Shown: positions 44,262-52,911 of the stretch, piece by piece
Layout of the letters: each line of letters begins with the position of its first letter
Numbering within the stretch: the stretch's first letter is position 1
Assembly: GCA_947495075.1 (NCBI GenBank)
Contig: CANLXH010000002.1
Span: 434,001-498,000, forward strand
Direction: 5' to 3'
Length of the DNA stretch: 64,000 nucleotides
Source: an uncultured Croceitalea sp.
GTDB taxonomy: Bacteria > Bacteroidota > Bacteroidia > Flavobacteriales > Flavobacteriaceae
Notes under the pieces: generated by a model
The model's database searches: none
Seen by the model: only the letters and a program-made list of their open reading frames with translations
What the model was told of the DNA's origin: nothing
Program-made: the position numbers and the translations under genes

Positions 44262-46739
44262 TTATGATCCGCACATAAGACAATCATCATCCGCTTGACC
44301 CTCTTTTGCTCTCGCAATCATTTCTTTCATTTCAGCCGGCGTCATCGGCTTAATATCTACCTGCTGCTGAGCAACAGGAGTAGGGTTTACTTTCATATTT
44401 TCTGCCGCTTTTGGGTCTGCTGCAATTACCTCAGCTTCCGCAGCAACACTCACAGGAACTTCTTTCTTTTTTGTATTATCCAATGTAAACTTAATTGCAT
44501 CTACCGCTGCTTTAGTTCTTAAATAATACATTCCCGTTTTTAAGCCACTTTTCCATGCATAAAAATGCATTGAAGTTAATTTGGAGTAGTTAGCATTCTC
44601 CATGAATAAATTAAGAGATTGACTTTGGTCGATAAAGTATCCTCTATGTCTGGACATATCTATAATGTCTTTCATACTTAATTCCCAAACCGTTTTATAC
44701 AGCTCTCTAATATCTTGTGGTATTGTTTCTATATGTTGAATGGAACCATTTGCACGCATTAACTCTTGCTTCATATTCTCATTCCAAAGACCCAGATTAA
44801 CCAAATCTTCTAAAAGATGTTTATTAACTACAATAAACTCGCCTGAAAGTACTCTTCGTGTATAAATATTAGAAGTATACGGCTCAAAACATTCATTATT
44901 ACCAAGAATCTGTGACGTAGATGCGGTAGGCATAGGCGCAACTAAAAGTGAGTTACGTACTCCATTTTTCTTTACGTCCTTACGAAGTTTACCCCAATCC
45001 CAACGTCCAGAAAGTTCATCATCCTTAATACCCCAAAGATTATGTTGGAAATCACCATTAGCAATTGGAGAACCTTCGTAAGAAGAATATGCTCCTTCTG
45101 TCTTGGCTAACTCCATAGAAGCTGTAACAGCTGCAAAGTATAAGGTTTCGAAAATCTCTTGGTTTAATTTCTGTGCATCATCACTTGTAAAAGGCATGCG
45201 TAACATAATAAAAGCATCTGCTAATCCTTGAACACCTAAACCAATTGGTCTGTGGCGCATATTGGAGTTTTCTGCCTCTTTTACTGGGTAGTAATTCCTA
45301 TCTATTACTTTATTCAGGTTTTTGGTAACTCTTTTGGTTACTTTGAATAGTTCTTTGTGATCAAATGTTCCATTCTTAACAAACATTGGCAAGGCAATAG
45401 AAGCCAAATTACATACGGCTATCTCATCAGGAGAAGTATACTCCAAAATCTCTGTACATAAGTTAGAGGAGCGTATAGTTCCCAGATTCTTCTGATTACT
45501 CTTACGGTTTGCTGCATCTTTATACAACATGTAAGGTGTACCAGTCTCAATTTGTGACTCTAAGATTTTTTCCCATAGATCACGTGCTTTTACCGTCTTA
45601 CGACCCTTACCTTCTGCTTCGTATTTAGTATATAATTTTTCAAATTCTTCACTATGGTTAGTGAAAAGACCCGGGCACTCATTAGGGCACATTAAAGTCC
45701 AATCTTCATTAGCTTCTACACGTTTCATAAATAAATCCGAAATCCACATAGCATAGAATAAGTCACGCGCTCGCATCTCTTCTTTACCATGGTTCTTCTT
45801 TAAATCTAAAAAGTCATAAATATCTGCATGCCAAGGCTCCATATAAATAGCAAAGCTTCCTTTACGCTTACCGCCTCCTTGGTCTACATAACGTGCCGTA
45901 TCGTTAAATACTTTTAGCATTGGTACAATACCGTTAGAAGTACCGTTAGTACCTCCAATGTATGAGCCTCTTGCACGTACATTATGTATAGATAAACCTA
46001 TACCGCCAGCAGATTGAGAAATCTTAGCGGTTTGTTTTAACGTATCATATATTCCATCGATACTATCCTCCTTCATTGCTAGTAAAAAGCAAGAAGACAT
46101 TTGTGGTTTTGGTGTACCTGAGTTAAATAAGGTTGGAGTCGCATGTGTAAAATACTTTTTGGACATTAACTCATAGGTCTCTATAGCAGCGTCTAAATCA
46201 TCTACATGAATTCCTACGGAAACACGCATTAACATATGTTGTGGGCGTTCTGCTATTTGACCATTAACTTTTAATAGATATGAACGTTCTAATGTTTTAA
46301 AACCGAAGTAATCGTAGCCAAAATCACGGTTGTAAATAATAGTAGAATCAAGTCGTTCTGCATTTTCAGAGATTACTTTAAAAACCTCATCTGAAAGTAA
46401 TGGTGCTTTTTTGCCTGTTCTAGGATTTACATATTCATATAAATCCTTCATAGTCTCAGAGAAAGACTTTTTTGTATTCTTATGTAGGTTAGAAACAGAT
46501 ATACGCGCCGCTAGTTTTGCATAATCAGGATGAGTAGTGGTCATTGTAGCTGCAATCTCTGCCGCTAAATTATCCAACTCCGAAGTAGTTACTCCATCAT
46601 AAAGACCTTCAATTACTCGCATTGCGACTTTTAAAGGATCTACAAGGCCGTTAAGACCGTAACATAATTTACGTACTCGAGCTGTAATCTTATCGAACAT
46701 TATCAACTCTTTTCTTCCGTCTCTTTTTACTACATACAT
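44262..46739 (-). CDS. nrdA: Class I ribonucleotide reductase, large (alpha) subunit
   Basis: An 825-residue catalytic subunit that reduces ribonucleoside diphosphates. The ATP-cone allosteric domain is at residues 1-90 ([16 protein letters not shown]). The ten-stranded barrel follows, with [16 protein letters not shown] and the NLAS-type motif VCNLASIAL. The C-terminal swinging thiol pair is DDDCLMCGS. Before it lies a low-complexity Ala/Glu/Pro-rich linker (about 755-800). nrdB lies 157 bp upstream on the same strand, so the order is nrdB-nrdA. A terminator follows. Confidence 0.96.
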   Translation of the reverse strand: MYVVKRDGRKELIMFDKITARVRKLCYGLNGLVDPLKVAMRVIEGLYDGVTTSELDNLAAEIAATMTTTHPDYAKLAARISVSNLHKNTKKSFSETMKDLYEYVNPRTGKKAPLLSDEVFKVISENAERLDSTIIYNRDFGYDYFGFKTLERSYLLKVNGQIAERPQHMLMRVSVGIHVDDLDAAIETYELMSKKYFTHATPTLFNSGTPKPQMSSCFLLAMKEDSIDGIYDTLKQTAKISQSAGGIGLSIHNVRARGSYIGGTNGTSNGIVPMLKVFNDTARYVDQGGGKRKGSFAIYMEPWHADIYDFLDLKKNHGKEEMRARDLFYAMWISDLFMKRVEANEDWTLMCPNECPGLFTNHSEEFEKLYTKYEAEGKGRKTVKARDLWEKILESQIETGTPYMLYKDAANRKSNQKNLGTIRSSNLCTEILEYTSPDEIAVCNLASIALPMFVKNGTFDHKELFKVTKRVTKNLNKVIDRNYYPVKEAENSNMRHRPIGLGVQGLADAFIMLRMPFTSDDAQKLNQEIFETLYFAAVTASMELAKTEGAYSSYEGSPIANGDFQHNLWGIKDDELSGRWDWGKLRKDVKKNGVRNSLLVAPMPTASTSQILGNNECFEPYTSNIYTRRVLSGEFIVVNKHLLEDLVNLGLWNENMKQELMRANGSIQHIETIPQDIRELYKTVWELSMKDIIDMSRHRGYFIDQSQSLNLFMENANYSKLTSMHFYAWKSGLKTGMYYLRTKAAVDAIKFTLDNTKKKEVPVSVAAEAEVIAADPKAAENMKVNPTPVAQQQVDIKPMTPAEMKEMIARAKEGQADDDCLMCGS

Positions 46740-46896
46740 GTGGCTACTGTGTTTTTATTGTTGTTTATCTACTATAAATAGTTGTCTATCCAATCAAAAC
46801 TAGTTTGAGGGACATTTGGTAGCAGGCGTTCCTTAATTTAGGGCAAAAAAGGATTGAAATCTTCTTTTGAAGAAATCTATAGTTCTTAATCTTTAT

Positions 46897-47883
46897 CTAG
46901 AAATCTGCGTCGAAACTAATTTTCTGCGCATCTTCATCTTTGTCTTTGTTAAGTACTCCAGCTTTTTGGTACTCTGATACTCTTTTCTCAAAGAAATTTG
47001 TTTTTCCTTGTAGCGAAATCATATCCATAAAGTCAAATGGGTTTGTAGCATTGTAAACCTTATCACACTCTAACTCAACAAGCAATCTATCTGTTACAAA
47101 TTCTAAATACTGTGTCATCAGTTTAGAATTCATTCCTATTAAACTAGCTGGTAAAGATTCTGTAATAAACTCACGCTCAATATTTAAAGCATCTGTTAAA
47201 ATCTGAGTGATACGTTCTTTAGGAACTTTGTTTATAAGATGTTTGTTATGAAGATGTACCGCATAATCACAGTGCATTCCTTCGTCTCTAGAGATTAGTT
47301 CATTAGAAAATGTAAGCCCTGGCATTAATCCTCTTTTCTTTAACCAGAAAATAGAGCAGAACGCTCCAGAGAAGAAAATACCTTCTACTGCAGCAAAAGC
47401 AATTAGACGCTCAGCAAAACTTGGAGATTCTATCCAATTTAGAGCCCAATCTGCCTTTTTCTTAATTGCAGGAAAGTTTTCGATAGCCTTGAACAATATG
47501 TTTTTTTCCTTCTCATCTTTAACATAAGTATCTATTAAAAGAGAGTATGTTTCAGAATGGATGTTTTCCATCATAATCTGGAAACCATAGAAGAATTTAG
47601 CCTCGGCATACTGAACCTCGCTTACAAAGTTCTCTGCTAAATTTTCATTTACTATGCCATCAGAAGCTGCAAAAAAGGCAAGAATGTGCTTTATAAAGTA
47701 ACGCTCATCATCGTTTAATTTATTGTTCCAATCCGTAAGGTCTTCCCCAAGGTCTATCTCTTCTGCAGTCCAAAAACAAGCCTCACATTTTTTATACCAT
47801 TCCCATAAATCGTCATGCTTGATAGGAAAAATTACAAATCGGTCTTCATTTTCTTCTAGGATAGGCTCAATGGCAGCTGACAT
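46897..47883 (-). CDS. nrdB: Class I ribonucleotide reductase, small (beta) subunit
   Basis: A 328-residue di-metal radical subunit. Carboxylate and histidine ligands are seen in order: [32 protein letters not shown] (EXXH), then [12 protein letters not shown] and [18 protein letters not shown] (EXXH). The tail ([12 protein letters not shown]) is the alpha-subunit docking peptide. It supplies the radical to NrdA. The 845 bp upstream hold the LytTR-associated small gene, a structured RNA candidate and its terminator. No exact TAnnTTTG or NrdR box was found before nrdB. Confidence 0.95.
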   Translation of the reverse strand: MSAAIEPILEENEDRFVIFPIKHDDLWEWYKKCEACFWTAEEIDLGEDLTDWNNKLNDDERYFIKHILAFFAASDGIVNENLAENFVSEVQYAEAKFFYGFQIMMENIHSETYSLLIDTYVKDEKEKNILFKAIENFPAIKKKADWALNWIESPSFAERLIAFAAVEGIFFSGAFCSIFWLKKRGLMPGLTFSNELISRDEGMHCDYAVHLHNKHLINKVPKERITQILTDALNIEREFITESLPASLIGMNSKLMTQYLEFVTDRLLVELECDKVYNATNPFDFMDMISLQGKTNFFEKRVSEYQKAGVLNKDKDEDAQKISFDADF

Positions 47884-48100
47884 AGTGTTCTATTTAAAAT
47901 TAAAATATAATGGCTTGAAAATTACCTTGCGGTACGGACTAACAAAGATTCAAAAATGTTATTGATCTGTAAAGTTTGTTTCAGCTTATCATAGGCAAAG
48001 TTTTTAACACAGAATGTTGAAATCTAGGTTGACAAGTGATGTTTGCTAGGTTAAAGAAACTTATCTTGATGATAACTTTTAAATGTTAAAATGAACAAAT

Positions 48101-48144
48101 AAAAAAGACCAAAAAGTATCTTTTTAAAGATACCTTTTGGTCTT
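48101..48144 (-). terminator. Strong intrinsic terminator before nrdB
   Basis: AAGACCAAAA.GTATCTTT pairs with AAAGATAC.TTTTGGTCTT (48105-48144) with a single mismatch. On the minus strand it is followed by a T tract (plus A run 48101-48106). It ends whatever is transcribed leftwards from the 48.1-48.5 kb region and separates it from nrdB. Confidence 0.88.
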
Positions 48145-48310
48145 AAAAATTTATCACCAAACCGTACGGCCTAGTCATTGGTTTAACTTTTACTCTTAAG
48201 ATTGGGTAGTTCCCCCGAAACCCTCACCTAAAATCCAAGTTTTAAATGACCTAAACTATTTTTTCACACATACCATTGGCATGTTTGGCTGGCCGTACGC
48301 TGGTTGATAT
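48105..48310 (-). ncRNA. Structured non-coding RNA candidate (6S-like architecture)
   Basis: No ORF fits 48145-48332, yet its ends pair. On the plus strand CGTACGGCC (48163-48171) is the exact reverse complement of GGCCGTACG (48291-48299). The pairing continues outwards through TATCA.CCA / TGG.TGATA (from 48152 to 48310). The interior holds a G-rich hairpin (48205-48222 region) and loosely paired AT-rich segments, and a strong minus-strand terminator closes the unit. A long closing stem around an open interior, about 200 nt long, resembles 6S RNA, but I cannot confirm a family. It could also be the 3' UTR of the small gene at 48333-48452. Confidence 0.45.
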
Positions 48311-48332
48311 ATCATATATAGTATAATATGCA

Positions 48333-48452
48333 TTAGTTTCTAAATTCAACTGATGCTATCTCATTTGCCTCTTCAGCGATTTTATTTTCACTGATAGCTG
48401 CAAATACAAGCGCAATTAATAAAACTACAAACAGTATTAAGCTTCTTTTCAT
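48333..48452 (-). CDS. 39-aa signal-anchored or secreted peptide
   Basis: ATG at 48452 (minus) opens a 39-codon frame ending at 48333. The product begins MKRSLILFVVLLIALVFAAI, a clear hydrophobic signal or anchor, followed by an acidic tail of about 19 residues (SENKIAEEANEIASVEFRN). It lies divergent from the LytTR response regulator, with a weak -7 element and a 21-bp-period direct repeat upstream. I recognise no family. The signal-like N-terminus and regulatory context favour a real gene, perhaps the target of the adjacent two-component system. Confidence 0.55.
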   Translation of the reverse strand: MKRSLILFVVLLIALVFAAISENKIAEEANEIASVEFRN

Positions 48453-48493
48453 TAGTTTGGTTGATTGAATAAACTTCTTTAAAAATCTTTATT

Positions 48494-48501
48494 CGAAGAT
48501 A
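48494..48501 (-). promoter_or_regulatory. Weak -7 element for the 39-aa peptide gene
   Basis: On the minus strand TATCTTCG matches seven of eight TAnnTTTG positions, about 40 bp before the ATG at 48452. No -33 TTG is present at the right spacing, as expected for an activator-dependent promoter. Confidence 0.35.
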
Positions 48502-48529
48502 TAATGCCAACTAGCTGAATATTAGGTCA

Positions 48530-48563
48530 AATGTATAAATGGTAGCTATTAATGTATAAATGG
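48530..48563. promoter_or_regulatory. Direct repeat, candidate LytTR binding site
   Basis: AATGTATAAATGG occurs exactly twice, at 48530-48542 and 48551-48563, a period of 21 bp (two helical turns). LytTR-domain regulators bind pairs of direct repeats with about this spacing. The site lies about 30 bp upstream of the minus-strand -7 element at 48494-48501 and 166 bp before the LytTR regulator gene. Confidence 0.5.
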
Positions 48564-48728
48564 ACTCTGATGAAATAAATTGTTAATGTCTGATTATCAT
48601 TGTGTTATACGCAATTCAATTAGCTTATTTGCTTTTTCATACCAATTATAATACATATCACACCATTAATACATATTTTTAAACGTACTACCCTTTTTAG
48701 TTCTATGTTTATGTTTTAGTTTGTTCTT

Positions 48729-49463
48729 ATGTTAGAAGCCGTAATAGTTGATGATGAAATAAAAGCATTGGAGAGTCTTAGTTGGGAACTTACCAACTTA
48801 AGCGATGAAGTAAAAATTATCGCCTCATTTATAGATGCGAACGAAGCGCTAGCTTACTTAGAAAAAAATACGCCCGATTGTCTTTTCTTGGATATTGAAA
48901 TGCCTATAATGGATGGGTTTCAGTTTATAAAAAATCTTACAAATAAAAAGTTTCCAGTTGTTATTACCACAGCTTATAACCAATACGCATTAAAGGCATT
49001 AAAAAATGAAGCTATAGATTATCTTCTAAAACCAATTGATACAGATGATTTAACTGAAACAATCGGTAAAATAAAAAGATACAATTCTAAAAATTATACT
49101 GCTGAGAAGTTTGAAAAAATCTTATTGAACTTTAACTCTAATTCTTTAGATAGAAAAATCACTGTTAATACTGACGGAAAACTTTTATTCCTTGAAGCTG
49201 ACGAAATTTTATACGCAGAATCTGATGGAAACTATAGCACTATTTATTTAGCAGATGGTCAAAAAATAGTATTGACTAAAAAATTAAAAGAAGTAAATGC
49301 TTTGTTACCCAAAGATTCTTTTTTTAGAATACATAACTCGTATGTAGTAAACTTAGGACAGATTAAAGAGTTTCTAAAAACTGATGGTTATGTAATTTTA
49401 AAGTCTAATCATAAAATTCCTGTTTCTAGACAAAAGAAGTCGGATTTTTTAGATTTGTTATAA
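48729..49463 (+). CDS. LytTR-family response regulator
   Basis: A 244-residue protein. The receiver domain (residues 1-120) has the acidic pair in IVDDE, phospho-acceptor Asp55 (CLFLDIEMP), Thr80 and Lys101 (LLKPID). The LytTR DNA-binding domain (about 140-240) includes ILYAESDGNYSTIYLADGQ, FFRIHNSYVVNLGQI and the final KIPVSRQKK. It is paired with the histidine kinase starting 9 bp downstream. Candidate targets are its own promoter region and the divergent 39-aa peptide gene. Confidence 0.95.
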   Translation: MLEAVIVDDEIKALESLSWELTNLSDEVKIIASFIDANEALAYLEKNTPDCLFLDIEMPIMDGFQFIKNLTNKKFPVVITTAYNQYALKALKNEAIDYLLKPIDTDDLTETIGKIKRYNSKNYTAEKFEKILLNFNSNSLDRKITVNTDGKLLFLEADEILYAESDGNYSTIYLADGQKIVLTKKLKEVNALLPKDSFFRIHNSYVVNLGQIKEFLKTDGYVILKSNHKIPVSRQKKSDFLDLL

Positions 49464-49472
49464 TTTCTCTTA

Positions 49473-51437
49473 ATGCCAAACTACCGCATACCTTACACAA
49501 ACAAGAGGCACAATTATAGTTTTACACTACTTTTTGTTATCGTTTTATTATGCGCTTTTCACGGAACCACACAGGAAATTCCAGAAGATTTTAAAGAAAA
49601 AGTAGAGACTTTAGTTACAATTGCACCTAAATCTTATAAAGAAATAGATGCTGAATTAAAGTTGATAAAAAGAGATACCAATGCACTCAATTACTTTATA
49701 AAAATAGCATCACAAAATAACTACTTAGAAGGAGAATCTTATGCAATCAATCAATTAGGTAGAAGTTATAGATATGCATCTAACCTAGACAAATCTATAG
49801 AAGCGCACTTTAGAGCCCTCGCTATAGCTGAAAAAGCGGACAATAATGAACTTAGGGTCTTAAGTCTTAATTGGCTTGGTGTTAGTTATCGAAGAAAAGA
49901 TGCTATAAAAACCGCCATAGATTATCATCAAAAAGCATTAGATATTTCAGAAGCTTTAGAAGTTAAAAGCGTACATATAAAACGAAGCATTAATGTTGCA
50001 TTAAATAGTATTGGGAATCTATACCAAACACTAGGTCAGTATGATTTAGCAATTATACAATTTAAAAGGGCTCTTGAGCTGGAAAGAGAATTAAACAACA
50101 AATTAGGTCTTGCCATAAATAATCAAAATATTGGAGACTGTTATGAGCTAAAAGAGAATCTAGAAGTAGCATTAGAATATTACAGAAAATCCTTAGCTTA
50201 CAATGAAGATATTAATAATAATTACGGTCGCGTAATTTGCAAAAATAGTATTGCTCGTATTTATACAAAGCAAGGCATGCCCAATGCTGCTTTAGTAATT
50301 TTTGAACCCTTAAAAGAACAGGCATTAAAAATTGGAGATAATTTTATTACTTCATCTGTTTTAATAAACACAGGAGATGCCCAAACTGCTATTGGCAAGT
50401 ATGGTCTTGCGAAGAAAAACATAGAACATGGTCTAAGATTAGCAGAGGAAAGTAACATGCCTGCATTGATTATAGCAGCAAAGCGTTTCTTAGCAAATCT
50501 AGCTGAAAGCAAAGCAAATTATAAAGAAGCCTTAAAACAACATAAAGAAGCCGAAAACTATGAAAATGAAATTATAAACCAGCGTAATCTCAATTACATG
50601 AACGAGATGATTTTACGGTACGATTCTGAAAAGAAGAATAGCGAAATAATATCTCTTGCCCAAGAAGCGGAGCTATCTAAAATTAGACTCCGTAAAAACC
50701 AAACTACAATTCTTGTCGCTGCTTTAACCCTAGGTTTAATAGGTACAATGCTTTTTATTATGTACCGTAAATATCATTCTGATAATGAAAAAAAGGTGTT
50801 GAGTCTAGAGCAGAATATGTTACGGAGCCAAATGAATCCACATTTTCTGTTTAATTCTTTAAATTCTATTAAGTTGTATATCATCAACAATGATAAAAAG
50901 AATGCCGTGCACTACCTTAACAAGTTCTCTAAACTGGTACGGCGAATTTTAGAGGGCTCTTCTTTAAAAGAAATTTCGATATCGGAAGAATTAGAAACAG
51001 CCGAGCTTTATTTAAATATAGAAAACATTCGCTTTTCTGAGGAAATTAAGTTTAAAATAGATGTAGCAAAGGATATAGATGCTGAGCAGGTGAAAATTCC
51101 TTCCTTGGTTTTACAACCTTTTCTAGAGAATGCTATTTGGCATGGCTTGTCCTCAAAAGAGGGTGAAAAAAGAATATGGCTTAATGTCTATAATTATGAC
51201 AGTTATCACATCGCAATTGATATTATTGATAATGGTGTCGGTAGAAACGCTTCAGAAAAAATTAAAGAAAGTAGGGTGCTTAAAAGAAAATCTGTTGGTA
51301 TTGATATTACTACAGAGCGTTTGGCAAATTTTTCCAAAGATTACCAGAACGATTTTGAAGTCACAATTGAAGATTTGACTAATGATTCCGGGCAGCCATC
51401 TGGAACTAAAATCATCTTAAAAATTCCTACGATTTAG
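49473..51437 (+). CDS. TPR-containing LytS/YpdA-type histidine kinase
   Basis: A 654-residue sensor kinase. An N-terminal signal or first membrane segment (about residues 15-32) is followed by roughly six TPR units in the periplasm (about 85-380; for example INQLGRSYRYASNLDKSIEAHFRAL). A coiled coil comes next, then one membrane helix (ILVAALTLGLIGTMLFIMY, about 412-430). The His_kinase domain has phospho-acceptor His457 (QMNPHFLFNSLNSIK), and the ATPase domain contains FLENAIWHGLS (N box) and DNGVGRNAS (G1). It phosphorylates the LytTR regulator. The TPR sensor suggests a protein or peptide ligand. Its last 11 bp overlap a convergent gene. Confidence 0.93.
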   Translation: MPNYRIPYTNKRHNYSFTLLFVIVLLCAFHGTTQEIPEDFKEKVETLVTIAPKSYKEIDAELKLIKRDTNALNYFIKIASQNNYLEGESYAINQLGRSYRYASNLDKSIEAHFRALAIAEKADNNELRVLSLNWLGVSYRRKDAIKTAIDYHQKALDISEALEVKSVHIKRSINVALNSIGNLYQTLGQYDLAIIQFKRALELERELNNKLGLAINNQNIGDCYELKENLEVALEYYRKSLAYNEDINNNYGRVICKNSIARIYTKQGMPNAALVIFEPLKEQALKIGDNFITSSVLINTGDAQTAIGKYGLAKKNIEHGLRLAEESNMPALIIAAKRFLANLAESKANYKEALKQHKEAENYENEIINQRNLNYMNEMILRYDSEKKNSEIISLAQEAELSKIRLRKNQTTILVAALTLGLIGTMLFIMYRKYHSDNEKKVLSLEQNMLRSQMNPHFLFNSLNSIKLYIINNDKKNAVHYLNKFSKLVRRILEGSSLKEISISEELETAELYLNIENIRFSEEIKFKIDVAKDIDAEQVKIPSLVLQPFLENAIWHGLSSKEGEKRIWLNVYNYDSYHIAIDIIDNGVGRNASEKIKESRVLKRKSVGIDITTERLANFSKDYQNDFEVTIEDLTNDSGQPSGTKIILKIPTI

Positions 51438-51999
51438 TATGTTCTTTAGCTACTTCTTCTAACTCCGCATACCATTTTTCTCCAAATTTTCTTATCAAAG
51501 ATTCTTTAACGAATTTATATATAGGCATTTGTAACTCTTTCCCTAAAGCACAAGCAGCATCACAAATTTCCCATTTGTGATAATTGACCGCTGTAAACTC
51601 AGAATATTCTCGTACGCGCACAGGGTACATGTGGCAAGAAATAGGTTTTTTCCACTCGGTAGCATCGCTATTGTAGGCTTCTTCTAGACCGCATTTGGTA
51701 ATTCCACCCTCTGAAAAAGTAACATAGGCACATTCTCTATTATTGACCAGAGGGGTCTCCCATTCACCATCGTCGCCTTTTACAAAGGTTCCTTGTTTTT
51801 GAATTGCCTTAATCCCTTCCGGTCTAAGAAACGGTTTTACCGAATCAAATATCTCATCGAGAATAATCGTTTCATCATCGTCTAATGGCGCACCGGACTG
51901 CCCATCTACACAACAAGCTCCCTTACAAGCATTTAAATTGCACACAAAATCATTTTCTATGATTTCTTCAGAGATTAGCGTTTTATCTATTTGAAACAT
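51427..51999 (-). CDS. DUF3109 family protein
   Basis: A 190-residue soluble protein with a cysteine-rich pattern typical of DUF3109: VCNLNACKGACCVDG near residues 19-34, then CAYVTF, CGLEEAY, ISCHMYPVRV and ICDAACALGKEL. The arrangement recalls the YkgJ/CxxCxxCC group of metal- or Fe-S-binding proteins. The function is unknown. Its stop overlaps the convergent histidine kinase gene by 11 bp, and it has no partner on its strand. Confidence 0.9.
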   Translation of the reverse strand: MFQIDKTLISEEIIENDFVCNLNACKGACCVDGQSGAPLDDDETIILDEIFDSVKPFLRPEGIKAIQKQGTFVKGDDGEWETPLVNNRECAYVTFSEGGITKCGLEEAYNSDATEWKKPISCHMYPVRVREYSEFTAVNYHKWEICDAACALGKELQMPIYKFVKESLIRKFGEKWYAELEEVAKEHTKS

Positions 52000-52089
52000 T
52001 AAGTGTCTTAAAAAAGATTAATTAAAAAGGTAAATTTAAAACTTTCATTTAATACACATTCTTATAATCTAAATCCTTCTTTTTAAACG

Positions 52090-52097
52090 TAAATTTG
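52090..52097 (+). promoter_or_regulatory. Promoter -7 element of the marC-like gene
   Basis: TAAATTTG is an exact TAnnTTTG match, 24 bp before the ATG at 52122. The longer open frame would start at a TTG inside this element, so the internal ATG is the start. Confidence 0.55.
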
Positions 52098-52121
52098 CAC
52101 GGATTTTTAAGAAATTTAAAA

Positions 52122-52697
52122 ATGAACTTTAACTTTAAAGAGATTGTTACTGCTACAATGATTCTATTTGCAGTAATAGACATTTTAGGTAGTATTCCTA
52201 TTATAATTGGTTTACGCAAGAAAGTAGGTCATATCCAGTCAGAAAAAGCTTCAATAGTTGGGGCTTGCATTATGGTTGCATTTCTATTTGTAGGTGAGAG
52301 TATTCTATCTTTAATAGGTATTGACGTTAACTCCTTTGCGGTAGCTGGAGCATTCATTATTTTCTTCCTTGCCATTGAAATGGTCTTGGGAATAACGCTT
52401 TATAAAGATGATGAGCCAGAAAGCGCTTCTATAGTTCCAATTGCATTTCCATTAATTGCGGGAGCAGGCACCATGACTTCACTATTATCCTTACGTGCTG
52501 AGTATTATGTAGAAAATATAATAGTAGCTATTATCATAAATGTAATTTTTGTCTACATCGTACTAAAATCATCTGTGAAGATTGAAAAAATTCTAGGTAA
52601 AAATGGCTTAAATATTATAAGAAAGGTTTTTGGAGTAATTTTGTTAGCTATAGCGGTTAAATTATTTGCAACCAATATTAATGCTTTACTAACTTAA
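52122..52697 (+). CDS. MarC family integral membrane protein
   Basis: A 191-residue protein from ATG 52122 (MNFNFKEIVTATMILFAVID). Six hydrophobic helices are expected; the family core is seen in DILGSIPIIIGLRKKVG, SFAVAGAFIIFFLAIEMVLG and PIAFPLIAGAGTMTSLLSL. MarC proteins were once linked to multiple antibiotic resistance, but this is not supported for most members, and the transported compound is unknown. A small membrane-protein gene follows after 10 bp and is probably co-transcribed. Confidence 0.9.
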   Translation: MNFNFKEIVTATMILFAVIDILGSIPIIIGLRKKVGHIQSEKASIVGACIMVAFLFVGESILSLIGIDVNSFAVAGAFIIFFLAIEMVLGITLYKDDEPESASIVPIAFPLIAGAGTMTSLLSLRAEYYVENIIVAIIINVIFVYIVLKSSVKIEKILGKNGLNIIRKVFGVILLAIAVKLFATNINALLT

Positions 52698-52707
52698 ATT
52701 AAGCACT

Positions 52708-52911
52708 ATGAACAGAACCATAACTCTAATTCTAATTTTTATAGCTCTAGGGCTTATTACTTATAACGTAACCTTGTTGGATTTTAATGCAATATTTGAA
52801 GGGGATAGTTTAATTGCCGCTATTGGCATTGTAGCCTCTTTGTGTGCAATTGTTCTTTTACTAATATTTATGACAGCCAAAAAGATTGAAGAAAAGGTAA
52901 AAAAGAGCTAG
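52708..52911 (+). CDS. Small two-helix membrane protein
   Basis: A 67-residue protein with two hydrophobic segments (about residues 4-22 and 36-58) and a Lys/Glu-rich end (AKKIEEKVKKS). It starts 10 bp after the marC-like gene, so it is likely in the same transcript. No family is recognised; similar short proteins follow marC in other flavobacteria, as far as I recall, but this is not certain. Its stop overlaps the convergent S41 protease gene by 4 bp. Confidence 0.7.
   Translation: MNRTITLILIFIALGLITYNVTLLDFNAIFEGDSLIAAIGIVASLCAIVLLLIFMTAKKIEEKVKKS

Noticed and set aside
46740-46896. Separate promoter or NrdR box between nrdB and nrdA
   Set aside because: No TAnnTTTG match or NrdR-like palindrome found; co-transcription is simpler.
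52095-52121. Extended N-terminus of the MarC-like protein
   Set aside because: The TTG start lies inside an exact TAnnTTTG promoter element.
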